Part shown: positions 17,390 through 26,295 of the stretch, piece after piece
Numbering within the stretch: the first letter of the stretch is position 1
How the letters are laid out: every line of letters starts with the position of its first letter
Origin: Paenibacillus nanensis
GTDB lineage: Bacteria; Bacillota; Bacilli; Paenibacillales; Paenibacillaceae
Reading direction: 5' to 3'
Assembly (NCBI RefSeq): GCF_003583765.1
Contig: NZ_QXQA01000003.1
Coordinates: 62,001 to 126,000 of the forward strand
DNA length: 64,000 bases
Notes under the pieces: model-generated
Seen by the model: the letters and a program-made list of their open reading frames with translations, nothing else
What the model was told of the DNA's origin: nothing
The model's database searches: none
Translations under genes and position numbers: made by a program

Positions 17390-18562
17390 ATGAATAAAAT
17401 AACCCTTTACGTATTGGCATTAGGCGTGTTTCTTACCGCAACGTCGGAATTGGTTGTTTCCGGCATTTTACCTCGGATCGCTGCAGATGTAAATATCTCC
17501 CTGGCTATGGCGGGCCAATTGATTTCCGCTTACTCGTTAGCCTTTGCAATTGCGACTCCGATTGTCGTCTCCTTGACGAACGGAATGAAAAGGAAGGCGC
17601 TTCTGCTCGGCGCTCTCGGCATCTATATGGTCGGCAGCGCCGCATCCGCCCTAAGCCAGGAAGTTATCGTCCTAATGGCAGCCCGCGTCTTGCTTGGCGC
17701 AAGCTCCGGCGTATTCCTGGTCGTCTCCTTTGGGATCGTCTCGAAGCTGGTCCCGCCGGAAAAGCTGGGAAGCTCGATCGCAACTATTATAATGGGATTC
17801 AGCACCGCTTTAATCCTTGGCGTGCCAATCGGTATCGCGGTCACGGATTGGTTAGGCTGGCAAGCCATTTTCGCGATGCTCGGACTGCTAAGCGCTGCCG
17901 TCGGCTTCATCATCTATCGGTTGCTTCCGGAAGTAGAAGGCGATGCTTCCGTTCCGTTATCGCGTCAGATTAAAGCGCTGGGAAGCATGGTCATCATCGC
18001 CGCGTTGTTGATGACGTTGTTCAGAGAAGGCGGCGGCTCTGTCTTTCTGACTTATATAACGCCTTACCTGCAGGAAACAATGGGTTACCGGCCTTCCGAT
18101 ATTGCGGTTATCATGCTTGTTTATGGCGTTGTCGGCGCCGTCGGATCGCGGCTTGGAGGCAGCTTTGTCGACCGCTGGGGGACTATGCCGGTATTGACTG
18201 CGACGATTGCCGCACAAGCCGCGTCGCTGGTGCTTCTGCCTCTTGCCGCCGGCTATTCCTGGGCAGCTCTTCTATTAATCGGTATCCTGTTCTTCTCGAT
18301 GTTTGCGTCGGGTCCCGCCGTGCAGAGCTATATAATTGGGCGTTCCCAAGGCTCTTCCAATCTCGTGCTCAGCATCAACACCTCCGTCATTCATTTAGGC
18401 CTCGCCGGCGGAGCGGGGGCAGGCGGCATCCTCGTGGGAGGAACGGAATCGGTTCGCCACCATCCTTGGCTTGCCGGGTTTCTTATTTTACTTGGGTTAA
18501 CGGCCGCTTTCATCAGCTTTGCTGCAAGCCGTAAACCTCAGACTGCGAAATCTGCGGCTTAA
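17390..18562 (+). CDS. MFS transporter (DHA1, AraJ-like)
   Basis: A 390-residue protein with twelve hydrophobic segments. The N-terminus LGVFLTATSELVVSGILPRI matches the DHA1/AraJ group motif (TSE-V-GILP), and AARVLLGASSGVFLVVSFGI is motif-C-like. These are proton-driven exporters of drugs or sugars. It is divergent from an HxlR regulator, so expression is probably induced by a toxic organic compound. AAAGGATGG precedes the ATG. Confidence 0.88.
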   Translation: MNKITLYVLALGVFLTATSELVVSGILPRIAADVNISLAMAGQLISAYSLAFAIATPIVVSLTNGMKRKALLLGALGIYMVGSAASALSQEVIVLMAARVLLGASSGVFLVVSFGIVSKLVPPEKLGSSIATIIMGFSTALILGVPIGIAVTDWLGWQAIFAMLGLLSAAVGFIIYRLLPEVEGDASVPLSRQIKALGSMVIIAALLMTLFREGGGSVFLTYITPYLQETMGYRPSDIAVIMLVYGVVGAVGSRLGGSFVDRWGTMPVLTATIAAQAASLVLLPLAAGYSWAALLLIGILFFSMFASGPAVQSYIIGRSQGSSNLVLSINTSVIHLGLAGGAGAGGILVGGTESVRHHPWLAGFLILLGLTAAFISFAASRKPQTAKSAA

Positions 18563-18575
18563 GCTGGTTAATAGT

Positions 18576-18599
18576 CCGGCCAGGAAATCTCTTGGCCGG
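18576..18599 (+). terminator. Hairpin after the MFS gene
   Basis: CCGGCCA and TGGCCGG form a 7-bp stem; only ATTT follows, so termination is uncertain. The 293-base gap from here to ahpC otherwise holds a second weak dyad (CGCTCAA...TTGAGCG near 18628) and the ahpC promoter. Confidence 0.5.
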
Positions 18600-18769
18600 C
18601 ATTTGAAACAGGGGAGGCAGGGAGAACGCTCAAAGCCATGTATTGAGCGGTCATACGGCTATCAATTCGTATAATGTCATAGGTTTTGGAAAGACTAGTC
18701 ATTTGTGAATGATTGTTGAACGGCTTAGACAAGAAAGTAAATTTTTCGCGAAAAAGAGCGGAGAATGAC

Positions 18770-18798
18770 TTGACAAGCTGTTGCCTAATTATTAATAA
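18770..18798 (+). promoter_or_regulatory. ahpC promoter
   Basis: TTGACA (18770-18775) is followed 17 bp later by TAATAA (18793-18798). The PerR box lies just downstream, over the predicted start of transcription. Confidence 0.65.
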
Positions 18799-18808
18799 TA
18801 GTATCAGT

Positions 18809-18823
18809 TTATAATTATTATAA
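18809..18823. promoter_or_regulatory. PerR box
   Basis: TTATAATTATTATAA is a perfect 7-1-7 palindrome and identical to the PerR consensus, so ahpCF should be derepressed by peroxide or iron limitation. Confidence 0.92.
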
Positions 18824-18855
18824 ATTGATAAACATACTCAGGAGGAGAAGAAACT

Positions 18856-19419
18856 ATGTCACTAATTGGAACAGAAGTAAAACCGTTTAAAGCATCCGCG
18901 TATCACAATGGGAAGTTTATCGATGTTACAGAGGCTGATTTCAAAGGCAAATGGAGCGTTGTTTGCTTCTATCCTGCAGACTTCACTTTCGTGTGCCCTA
19001 CTGAGCTTGGCGACCTGCAAGACCAGTACGCAACATTGAAATCCCTTGGCGTAGAAGTGTACTCCGTATCGACGGATACTCATTTCACGCACAAAGCTTG
19101 GCATGACAGCTCCGAAACAATCGGAAAAATCGAATACATTATGATCGGCGATCCGTCTCACACGATCTCCCGCAACTTCGATGTGCTGATCGAAGCAGAC
19201 GGCCTTGCTGACCGCGGAACATTCATCATCGACCCGGACGGTGTAATCCAAACGGTTGAAATTAACGCTGGCGGTATCGGCCGCGACGCAAGCTCGCTTG
19301 TGAACAAAATCAAAGCTGCGCAATACGTTCGCAACAATCCGGGCGAAGTTTGCCCAGCGAAATGGCAAGAAGGCGGAGAAACGCTTAAGCCAAGCCTTGA
19401 TCTCGTAGGCAAAATCTAA
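18856..19419 (+). CDS. ahpC: Alkyl hydroperoxide reductase subunit C
   Basis: A 187-residue typical 2-Cys peroxiredoxin. The peroxidatic Cys is in [10 protein letters not shown] (about residue 47) and the resolving Cys in [11 protein letters not shown] (about residue 166); the GGIG and C-terminal helix of sensitive peroxiredoxins are present. It reduces hydrogen peroxide and organic peroxides with electrons from AhpF, encoded 14 bases downstream. AGGAGGAG lies 8 bases before the ATG. Confidence 0.96.
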   Translation: MSLIGTEVKPFKASAYHNGKFIDVTEADFKGKWSVVCFYPADFTFVCPTELGDLQDQYATLKSLGVEVYSVSTDTHFTHKAWHDSSETIGKIEYIMIGDPSHTISRNFDVLIEADGLADRGTFIIDPDGVIQTVEINAGGIGRDASSLVNKIKAAQYVRNNPGEVCPAKWQEGGETLKPSLDLVGKI

Positions 19420-19433
19420 GGAGCTGTTATTTT

Positions 19434-20963
19434 ATGGTACTAGACGCAGATATAAAGGCACAATTAAATCAGTACCTTCAGCTCATGGAAGGCGATGTGC
19501 TGATTAAAGTCAGCGCAGGCTCCGATTCCGCTTCTTCGGATATGATGGAATTAATGGATGAACTGGTAAGCATGACATCCAGAATTAAAGTCGAAAAAGC
19601 GGATTTGGCGAGAACGCCAAGCTTTAGCGTGAACCGTGTTGGAGAGGATACCGGCGTTGTTTTCGCCGGTATCCCGCTCGGCCACGAGTTTACTTCTCTT
19701 GTCCTTGCTTTGCTGCAAGTGAGCGGGAGAGCGCCGAAGGTTGATCAAAGCGTAATTGATCAGATCAAAGGCATTAAAGGGGAATACCGGTTTGAATCCT
19801 ACATCAGCCTGAGCTGTCACAATTGCCCTGACGTTGTACAGGCGCTGAACCTGATGAGCATCCTCAATCCAAGTATCTCGCATACGATGATTGACGGGGC
19901 GGTATTTAAGGAAGAAGTGGAAAGCAAAGATGTGATGGCCGTTCCCTCTGTATTCCTTAACGGCGAATTTTTCGGCAGCGGCCGCATGACGATTGAAGAG
20001 ATTTTAGCCAAAATCGTCGAAGCGCCTGACGCGTCGGAATTCGAAAACAAGGAGCCGTTTGATGTGCTGGTTATCGGCGGCGGCCCAGCCGGCGCAAGCG
20101 CGGCGATCTATGCGGCGCGCAAAGGTATTCGCACAGGCATCGTCGCTGAACGCTTCGGCGGACAAGTGATGGACACGGTCGGCATCGAGAACTTCATCAG
20201 CGTGAAATATACCGAAGGTCCAAAGCTCGCGGCAAGCCTGGAAGAGCATGTCAAAGAGTACAATGTCGATGTGATGAAATTGCAAAAGGCTAAAAGCCTC
20301 GCGAAAAAAGATCTCATCGAGGTTGAGCTTGAGAACGGGGCCGTTCTGAAGAGCAAGACCGTTATTCTGTCCACCGGCGCGCGCTGGCGCAATGTCGGCG
20401 TACCGGGCGAAGCGGAGTTTAAAAACAAAGGCGTAGCCTATTGCCCGCACTGTGACGGTCCTTTGTTTGCCGGCAAGCGCGTAGCGGTTATCGGCGGAGG
20501 CAACTCCGGCATCGAGGCGGCGATTGATCTTGCGGGCATCGTCAGTCACGTGACCGTAATCGAATTCAATCCTGAGCTTAAAGCCGATTCCGTACTGCAG
20601 GACCGTCTGTACAGCCTTCCTAACGTTACGGTTGTGAAAAACGCTCAGACGAAAGAAATTACCGGTACGGATAAAGTAAACGGCATTACCTACATCGATC
20701 GCGAAAGCGGCGCCGAAAGTCACGTGGAGCTGGAAGGCGTGTTTGTCCAAATCGGCCTTGTTCCGAATACGGATTGGCTTGGCGATACCGTCGAGCGCAC
20801 TCGTATGGGCGAGATCGTCGTTGACAACCATGGCGCAACTAGCGTGCCTGGCGTATTCGCGGCCGGCGATTGCACGAACAGCCCGTATAAGCAAATCATC
20901 ATTTCGATGGGTTCCGGCGCAAATGCAGCGCTTGGCGCATTCGATTACCTCATTCGCAATTAA
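19434..20963 (+). CDS. ahpF: Alkyl hydroperoxide reductase subunit F
   Basis: A 509-residue flavoprotein of normal length. The N-terminal double thioredoxin-fold domain has the active disulfide SCHNCPDV at about residue 128. The FAD site is [19 protein letters not shown], the redox-active pair is YCPHCDGP, the NAD(P)H site is [17 protein letters not shown], and the closing FAD motif is [10 protein letters not shown]. It transfers electrons from NADH to AhpC. It is co-transcribed with ahpC under the PerR box. Confidence 0.96.
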   Translation: MVLDADIKAQLNQYLQLMEGDVLIKVSAGSDSASSDMMELMDELVSMTSRIKVEKADLARTPSFSVNRVGEDTGVVFAGIPLGHEFTSLVLALLQVSGRAPKVDQSVIDQIKGIKGEYRFESYISLSCHNCPDVVQALNLMSILNPSISHTMIDGAVFKEEVESKDVMAVPSVFLNGEFFGSGRMTIEEILAKIVEAPDASEFENKEPFDVLVIGGGPAGASAAIYAARKGIRTGIVAERFGGQVMDTVGIENFISVKYTEGPKLAASLEEHVKEYNVDVMKLQKAKSLAKKDLIEVELENGAVLKSKTVILSTGARWRNVGVPGEAEFKNKGVAYCPHCDGPLFAGKRVAVIGGGNSGIEAAIDLAGIVSHVTVIEFNPELKADSVLQDRLYSLPNVTVVKNAQTKEITGTDKVNGITYIDRESGAESHVELEGVFVQIGLVPNTDWLGDTVERTRMGEIVVDNHGATSVPGVFAAGDCTNSPYKQIIISMGSGANAALGAFDYLIRN

Positions 20964-20976
20964 ATTTATTATATAT

Positions 20977-21018
20977 AAAGCCGATTTTCTGCGATTTGCA
21001 GAAAATCGGCTTTTATTT
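20977..21018 (+). terminator. Rho-independent terminator after ahpF
   Basis: A 16-bp perfect stem, AAAGCCGATTTTCTGC with GCAGAAAATCGGCTTT, is followed by TATTTTT. Confidence 0.95.
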
Positions 21019-21178
21019 TTATTTCAAGATAACAAAAGGGATAGCCGCAATCCGAGAAGGGTTGCGTTTTTTTATTCCGTACAAGCTCCAAATTTTTACT
21101 TTTGACATAACAGCCCGAAATGTATTACTCTAATTAAAGTAATCAAAGCAAAGTATAAAGAGAAGCGGAGTGGAACAG

Positions 21179-22336
21179 ATGAAACTATTTTTGAAGAACA
21201 AGCTCATTATGAGCGGCGTATTTATGATGATTTTTTATCAGGTCATGATGATCACGATTTTTATGTCCGGATATAGCGCCATGCCGAAAAATATGCCTGA
21301 GCTTACTGTGGCGATTGTGAACGAGGATGCGCAATCCGGCGAACAATTTGTGACGCAGCTGAAGGAACAGCTTCCTTTCCATATCAAAACGGACTTATCT
21401 TTAGATGAAGCGAGAAGCGCGCTGGATGACCGTGATGTTCATCTGGTGATGCATATTCCGGGCGATTTCACGCAAGTTCTGTCTGAACAAGGCAAACAGG
21501 CAAAGCTGGATTTCTATATTAACCAGTCGGGTCCAACAACTGTAAGCAGCAGTATGCAAAGCGTAGCCAATCAGATAGCAAGCCAGCTCACGGCGAACAT
21601 TCAATCCCAAAGCTTTGCGGGAATGCTGCAGGGCATGCAGGTGCCGGAGGAGCAAGCGCAGCAAATGGTGGACGGCGTGATGACAAAGGTTGCGACGAAC
21701 ATGGTGATGACGAATGAGCAGCCTGCAGGCATGCATAATCAGATGGCTCCAATGTTCTTGGCAATGGCTTCCTACGTTGGCGCTATGATATACTCGATGA
21801 TGAGTGTAAGCGCGTTGAATCAGGTGAAAGGCATAATGGGTAAGTGGAAGGCGTTTGCGGCCTTGCAGGGAACAAATATCGTCCTGTCCCTCATTGCTCC
21901 GCTCACTGGCATTGGCATTTACTTCATGTTCCATGGATACGGCGGTGAAGCGTTTGTTACCGTATGGCTGACGCATGCGCTTCAGATGTTCGTCTCCATC
22001 CTGTTTACGAGCATGTTCTGTATGCTGGCCGGCCAAGCCGGTATGCTGCTGAATATGCCGATTCTATTGTCCCAGACGATCGCAAACGGCGCGATGATGC
22101 CGCAGGCGATGATGCCGGGATATTTTAAAGCGATCAGCTATATCTCTCCGATGTATTACACGATTCACTTGGACTATAACACGTTGTTCGGGGGTGGCCA
22201 GTCCGGCAAGTATTGGATTGGACTGGTGCTGGTTGGAGCGGGCGCTTTGCTCGTCAATGCTGTTATTTACGCGTTCAAGCGGGTTAAGGAAACAAGCGCC
22301 GAGGAGCAAGCGGCTCAACCGGCGATGAGCTTCTAA
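21179..22336 (+). CDS. YhgE/ABC-2-type membrane permease
   Basis: A 385-residue protein with one N-terminal membrane helix (MSGVFMMIFYQVMMITIFMSG), an extracytoplasmic domain of about 180 residues (PELTVAIVNEDAQSGEQF is the family's signature), then five C-terminal helices. This is the DUF3533/YhgE-Pip-like ABC-2 permease architecture. The extracytoplasmic domain is unusually rich in Met, especially MQGMQ, QQMVDGVMTK and GMHNQMAPMFL. ATG 21179 is preferred over GTG 21170 because AGCGGAG lies 9 bases upstream. It is co-transcribed with a PadR regulator and has no ATPase partner in its operon. Confidence 0.8.
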   Translation: MKLFLKNKLIMSGVFMMIFYQVMMITIFMSGYSAMPKNMPELTVAIVNEDAQSGEQFVTQLKEQLPFHIKTDLSLDEARSALDDRDVHLVMHIPGDFTQVLSEQGKQAKLDFYINQSGPTTVSSSMQSVANQIASQLTANIQSQSFAGMLQGMQVPEEQAQQMVDGVMTKVATNMVMTNEQPAGMHNQMAPMFLAMASYVGAMIYSMMSVSALNQVKGIMGKWKAFAALQGTNIVLSLIAPLTGIGIYFMFHGYGGEAFVTVWLTHALQMFVSILFTSMFCMLAGQAGMLLNMPILLSQTIANGAMMPQAMMPGYFKAISYISPMYYTIHLDYNTLFGGGQSGKYWIGLVLVGAGALLVNAVIYAFKRVKETSAEEQAAQPAMSF

Positions 22337-22351
22337 GGTAGAGGAGGGGAA

Positions 22352-22885
22352 ATGGTGTCACTCCAAATTTACATTCTCGGCAATTTAAGTGAAGGAGACC
22401 GCCACCCATACGATATTAAAAAGCAGGTGCAGAAGGCGCCGGAAAATACGATTACGATCAACGACGGCACGTTGTATTATAATTTTGAAGTCCTGCTGAA
22501 AAAAGGGCTGATTCGCAAGGTGGAGGTTGTCCATTCCGAGAACCGGCCGGAGAAAACGATGTACGGGATTACGGATGAAGGCCGCGCGTTTCTGGAAGAC
22601 GAGATTTATGCGTCATTTCGGAAAATGTCCAACATTAAATCGTTGTATTCCTCGCTTTTGTTCCTGGATAAAGTGGACAAGAACAAGCTTGCCTTTTTGA
22701 TCGAAGAAAATATCGAGAAGCTGAACCGTAAGCTTCAATTATTCGGCAAAAGCGATGTCGACCTTAGCGATCTAAGCGAATCGAAGCTGCTGGGCGCCCG
22801 CATGATCTCGGACCATGCGTATCGGTCGATCATGACGGATAAGGAGTGGCTCGAAAAGCTATTGGCTGCGATCCGAAAAGAATAA
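22352..22885 (+). CDS. PadR-family transcriptional regulator
   Basis: A 177-residue PadR protein: an N-terminal winged helix (LQIYILGNLSEGDRHPYDIK, then NDGTLYYNFEVLLKKGLIRK and YGITDEGRAFLEDEI) and a C-terminal Vir-like helical dimerisation domain. It lies 15 bases after the YhgE-like gene with a strong GAGGAGGGG site, so it probably controls its own operon in response to a toxic compound, as PadR/LadR proteins do. Confidence 0.9.
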   Translation: MVSLQIYILGNLSEGDRHPYDIKKQVQKAPENTITINDGTLYYNFEVLLKKGLIRKVEVVHSENRPEKTMYGITDEGRAFLEDEIYASFRKMSNIKSLYSSLLFLDKVDKNKLAFLIEENIEKLNRKLQLFGKSDVDLSDLSESKLLGARMISDHAYRSIMTDKEWLEKLLAAIRKE

Positions 22886-22893
22886 ATGCACGC

Positions 22894-22925
22894 AAGCCCG
22901 GCCTTTTAGCAGGTCGGGCTTTTTC
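22894..22925 (+). terminator. Rho-independent terminator after padR
   Basis: AAGCCCGGCC pairs with GGTCGGGCTT, followed by T5. Confidence 0.88.
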
Positions 22926-22968
22926 ATGTACCGGTCCGATCGACCAAAAACGTTGCGGCGTATGTTTT

Positions 22969-22987
22969 GTTTAAATAACGTTTAAAT
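22969..22987 (+). repeat. Direct repeat GTTTAAAT in ABC promoter region
   Basis: GTTTAAAT occurs twice with an 11-bp period, one turn of the helix, 47 bases before the ABC exporter start. Such spacing is typical of response-regulator sites; no partner is known. Confidence 0.4.
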
Positions 22988-23033
22988 TCGCAGCGTAACA
23001 TTCTCCTTGTAAAAAGCTAAAGGAGGAAACGAT

Positions 23034-24056
23034 GTGCAGCAATATAAAGGAAAGATGAACGATCATGCGGAATGGGCAGTTGAAGCCCGCGGACTCCGAA
23101 AAACCTTCGGCGGCAATACGGCGGTCGACGGTGTCGATTTGAACGTCCGCGCGGGTACGATTTACGGCGTGTTAGGTCCGAACGGAGCGGGCAAGACGAC
23201 AACGATTCGAATGCTGGCGACATTGCTCCGGCCGGATGCGGGCTCGGCGCGGATATTCGGATATGATGTGACGAAGGAATCGCAAATTGTGCGGCAATTA
23301 ATTGGCGTGACGGGGCAATATGCATCCGTAGACGAATCGTTAAGCGCTACTGAAAATCTGGTCATATTCGCGAGGCTTCTCGGACTCGGCAGGGCGGAGT
23401 CGAAGCATAAGGCTGCGGAGCTGTTAGAGGAGTTCGGGCTGACGGAAGCGGCTAAACGTCCGCTCAAACAATTTTCCGGAGGCATGCGCCGCCGATTGGA
23501 TCTTGCCGCCAGTCTCATCGCCCAGCCGCCGCTCATCTTTTTGGACGAACCGACGACAGGACTCGATCCCCGCACGCGGGCGCAAATGTGGGAGACGATT
23601 CGACGCTTGGTGAAGACAGGGTCTACCGTGCTGCTGACGACGCAGTACTTGGATGAAGCCGATCAGCTTGCCGACCGTATTGCGGTGATCGACCGGGGGC
23701 ATGTCGTCGCGGAGGGCACGGTGAATGAACTGAAGGCATCGGTCGGCAACTCGTCGCTGCATCTGAAGGTTCAAGACGCGGCGGACATTCCAGGCGCACG
23801 GCATATCGTGGAGCAAGTGCTGAAGGTACGCTCCAGCGTATCGGCGGAAGCCGGTGTCATAACGGCGCCGATGGCGGAAGCGGATCTTGTGACCGATCTG
23901 CTGACGGCGCTTCGCGGCGGAGGGATCCGTCTTGCCGAGATCAGCGTGCAGAAGCCGACGCTGGACGAAGTGTTTTTGACGATAACCGGTAACGAAGGGA
24001 AAGCTGCGCCGGCGAACAACGGAGCGGCAAAACAAGCAGAGGAGGCAGCCGTATGA
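23034..24056 (+). CDS. ABC transporter ATPase, DrrA family
   Basis: A 340-residue ATPase with Walker A GPNGAGKTTTIR, Q-loop GVTGQYASVD, signature FSGGMRRRLDLA, Walker B PLIFLDEPTTGLDP, and a H-loop region in which Gln replaces His (LLTTQYLDEAD), as is usual in DrrA. The C-terminal DUF4162-like region is followed by an Ala-rich tail. GTG 23034 is chosen because AAAGGAGG lies 7 bases upstream. An overlapping ATG at 23032 in another frame encodes only eight residues and stops at an internal ATG of this gene (23055). It forms a heteromeric exporter with the next gene, which overlaps by 4 bases. Confidence 0.9.
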   Translation: MQQYKGKMNDHAEWAVEARGLRKTFGGNTAVDGVDLNVRAGTIYGVLGPNGAGKTTTIRMLATLLRPDAGSARIFGYDVTKESQIVRQLIGVTGQYASVDESLSATENLVIFARLLGLGRAESKHKAAELLEEFGLTEAAKRPLKQFSGGMRRRLDLAASLIAQPPLIFLDEPTTGLDPRTRAQMWETIRRLVKTGSTVLLTTQYLDEADQLADRIAVIDRGHVVAEGTVNELKASVGNSSLHLKVQDAADIPGARHIVEQVLKVRSSVSAEAGVITAPMAEADLVTDLLTALRGGGIRLAEISVQKPTLDEVFLTITGNEGKAAPANNGAAKQAEEAAV

Positions 24057-24868
24057 ACCGCGCAACAATGGAACGGGCGGAAGGGCGAGCTTTAAAAAAC
24101 TACACGAGCTTTGGTCAAGCGGTGCGCAACTCGCTGACAATGGCTTACCGCGGGCTTCAGAAAATAAAACGGACACCCGAGCAATTATTCGACGTCACGT
24201 TCCAGCCCATTATTTTCACGTTAATGTTTACGTATATATTCGGCGGAGCGATCTCGGGCAATGTGTCCAATTATTTGCCCGTCATTATTCCAGGCATTCT
24301 CGTTCAAACGGTAATCAGCACTTCAATCGTGACCGGCGTCCAGCTGCGCGAAGATATGGAGAAAGGCGTGTTCGACCGGTTTAAATCGCTGCCGATTGCC
24401 CGAATCGCGCCTTTGGCGGGCGCGCTGCTGGCGGATACGGTACGGTACGCCATCGCGACTGTGCTTACGCTATCGATGGGGTATGTGATGGGTTATAACC
24501 CTGAGGGCGGGTTAGGATATGTGGCGCTCGCAGCGCTGCTCGTCATCGTCTGTTCCTGGGCAGTGAGCTGGATATTCGCGTTTTTTGGCGTCATCGCGCG
24601 CACCGCGGCAAGCGTGCAAGGCATATCGATGATGGTGCTCTTTCCGCTCACCTTCCTCTCCAATGCGTTTGTTCCGGTGGAGACGATGCCGAAGTGGCTG
24701 CAGTGGTTCGTAAATATAAACCCGATCTCGCATCTCGTATCGGCGGTTCGCGAGCTGGCCAATAACGGGACAGTCGGGAGCGATTTGCTCATCTCCCTTA
24801 TTGGGGCTGCCGTTATCGTCGCGATATTTGCGCCGCTTACTGTCCGTTCTTATATGCGCAACACGTAA
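24053..24868 (+). CDS. ABC-2 permease, DrrB family
   Basis: A 271-residue permease with six membrane helices and the DrrB pattern FDVTFQPIIFTLMFTYIFGG, REDMEKGVFDRFKSLPIAR and FLSNAFVPVETMPKWLQWF. The GTATGA overlap with the ATPase gene indicates translational coupling. DrrAB-type exporters remove antibiotics or hydrophobic metabolites. The substrate is unknown; no biosynthesis genes adjoin it directly. Confidence 0.9.
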   Translation: MNRATMERAEGRALKNYTSFGQAVRNSLTMAYRGLQKIKRTPEQLFDVTFQPIIFTLMFTYIFGGAISGNVSNYLPVIIPGILVQTVISTSIVTGVQLREDMEKGVFDRFKSLPIARIAPLAGALLADTVRYAIATVLTLSMGYVMGYNPEGGLGYVALAALLVIVCSWAVSWIFAFFGVIARTAASVQGISMMVLFPLTFLSNAFVPVETMPKWLQWFVNINPISHLVSAVRELANNGTVGSDLLISLIGAAVIVAIFAPLTVRSYMRNT

Positions 24869-24881
24869 GGTGTATGAAAAT

Positions 24882-24925
24882 GGCTATCCTGCAGCAATTT
24901 AAAAACGGCGGGATAGCCTTCTCTT
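24882..24925. terminator. Terminator between the ABC permease and lysR
   Basis: GGCTATCCTGC and GCGGGATAGCC form an 11-bp stem with one wobble, followed by TTCTCTTGTTTT. Confidence 0.75.
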
Positions 24926-24928
24926 GTT

Positions 24929-25819
24929 TTACGGGATATGCTGAAACGTTTTTTGGGCGAAGGCGATCCATTCGCGCGCGGCAAACGACAAATAGCTGTT
25001 GCGCCGCCAGATGATGGCCAAATGCCACGGAATAACCGGCTTGTTCAGAGGAATCACACGAAGCCGCTGCTTGTCCAGCTCGTTGCATATGACCTCCGGC
25101 AGCAGAGCGATCCCTAGACCGGCCGCCACCATCTCGCTTATAAAATCCCATTGCGAGCTCTTATATACGATATCCGGCTCAAATCCTTGTCTCTCGCATT
25201 CCGCGATGATCCGGTCATGCAAAGCGAAATCCTCGTGGAAAAATAAAAACGATTCGTCCTTCAGTTCCCCAAGGGCTGCTTCGCTGCGATCGGCAAGACG
25301 ATGATCGGGAGGCGTTACGAGCATAAGCTGCTGTCTGACGAAGCAGAACGATTCAAACAGCTCTTCCTTGGTCGGAAGCAGGACCACCCCGATATCCAGC
25401 TCTCCCGTTTCGACATCGGCTTCCACTTTTTTGGCGCCGTGCTCGAACAGCTGAATCGAAATTTTCGGATACTGCTCGCGGAACTTCCCGATCATCTTCG
25501 GGAAAAAACTGACCCCAATCATCGGCGGCATGCCAATCCGGATCCGTCCGGTCTTTAGCTCCATTAAATCGGTCAGCCGGGACGTGACGAGATCGAAGGA
25601 AGATACGATTTGTTTCGCTTGCGCATATAGAATCGAACCCGCATCCGTAAGCGCGATCCGCTTGCCGACGCGTTCGATTAAAACGAAGCCGAGCTCGTCC
25701 TCGAGATTTTTGATCATTTTGCTGACGGTCGGCTGCGTAACGTAGAGCGCCTGCGCCGCTTTCGTGAAGCTTTGGCGGCGGGCTACTTCCATGAAATATT
25801 GCAAATGCCGAATATCCAA
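24929..25819 (-). CDS. LysR-family regulator (CidR-like)
   Basis: A 296-residue LysR protein with N-terminal helix-turn-helix (MDIRHLQYFMEVARRQSFTK, then ALYVTQPTVSKMIKNLEDEL) and a periplasmic-binding-like effector domain (GRIRIGMPPMIGVSFFPKMI). It is divergent from cidA, as CidR/YwbI is in staphylococci and bacilli, where it responds to acetate and overflow metabolism and activates cidABC. Confidence 0.9.
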   Translation of the reverse strand: MDIRHLQYFMEVARRQSFTKAAQALYVTQPTVSKMIKNLEDELGFVLIERVGKRIALTDAGSILYAQAKQIVSSFDLVTSRLTDLMELKTGRIRIGMPPMIGVSFFPKMIGKFREQYPKISIQLFEHGAKKVEADVETGELDIGVVLLPTKEELFESFCFVRQQLMLVTPPDHRLADRSEAALGELKDESFLFFHEDFALHDRIIAECERQGFEPDIVYKSSQWDFISEMVAAGLGIALLPEVICNELDKQRLRVIPLNKPVIPWHLAIIWRRNSYLSFAAREWIAFAQKTFQHIP

Positions 25820-25873
25820 TCGGCCATCTCCTTTGTATAGACAGATGGAATGAAAACCATTCGATATATGTAT

Positions 25874-25887
25874 TTTACCTATGTAAA
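25874..25887. promoter_or_regulatory. Inverted repeat between lysR and cidA
   Basis: TTTAC-CTAT-GTAAA lies midway in the divergent gap and is a candidate LysR-type binding site. Confidence 0.4.
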
Positions 25888-25923
25888 TAGCTGCTGTACA
25901 CTTTCAAGGAAGGAGTGACAGCT

Positions 25924-26295
25924 ATGCGCAAGACATGTAAGATTATCGTTCAAGTTTTATTTTTGTTCATCATTTCATGGATTATGAATAGATTCGCGGA
26001 TTGGCTTCATCTTCCGATACCGGGCAGCATTCTTGGCCTGATTACGCTATTTTTGCTGCTTCAGTTCAAGGTGCTGCCGAGAAAATACGTGGAGGAGGGC
26101 TCAGAATGGCTTATCGCCACCATGCTCTTATTTTTTATCCCTCCGACCGTAGGTATTATCTCCTATCGCCAGCTGATTATGGATGACGGCTTTCGGATTG
26201 CGCTTGTCATCGGCGTCGGCACGATCATCGTTATGGTATGGAGCGGATTGCTCGCGCAGTGGATCGCGAGAAGGAAGGGAGGGTCCCGCGTATGA
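25924..26295 (+). CDS. cidA: CidA/LrgA holin-like protein
   Basis: A 123-residue protein with four hydrophobic segments and the family sequence LPIPGSILGLITLFLLLQFK, then GSEWLIATMLLFFIPPTVGI. Recent work places CidA/LrgA proteins as holin-like or small-acid transport components. ATG 25924 has AAGGAAGGAG upstream; a GTG at 25915 overlaps this site. The stop overlaps cidB by ATGA. Confidence 0.92.
   Translation: MRKTCKIIVQVLFLFIISWIMNRFADWLHLPIPGSILGLITLFLLLQFKVLPRKYVEEGSEWLIATMLLFFIPPTVGIISYRQLIMDDGFRIALVIGVGTIIVMVWSGLLAQWIARRKGGSRV

Noticed and set aside
20004..20894. 296-residue reading frame antisense to ahpF
   Set aside because: Antisense shadow of a strongly conserved gene; composition and lack of ribosome site argue against it.
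21179..24868. Bacteriocin or antibiotic cluster around the two ABC-type units
   Set aside because: No precursor peptide, modification enzyme or synthase gene lies between or beside them.
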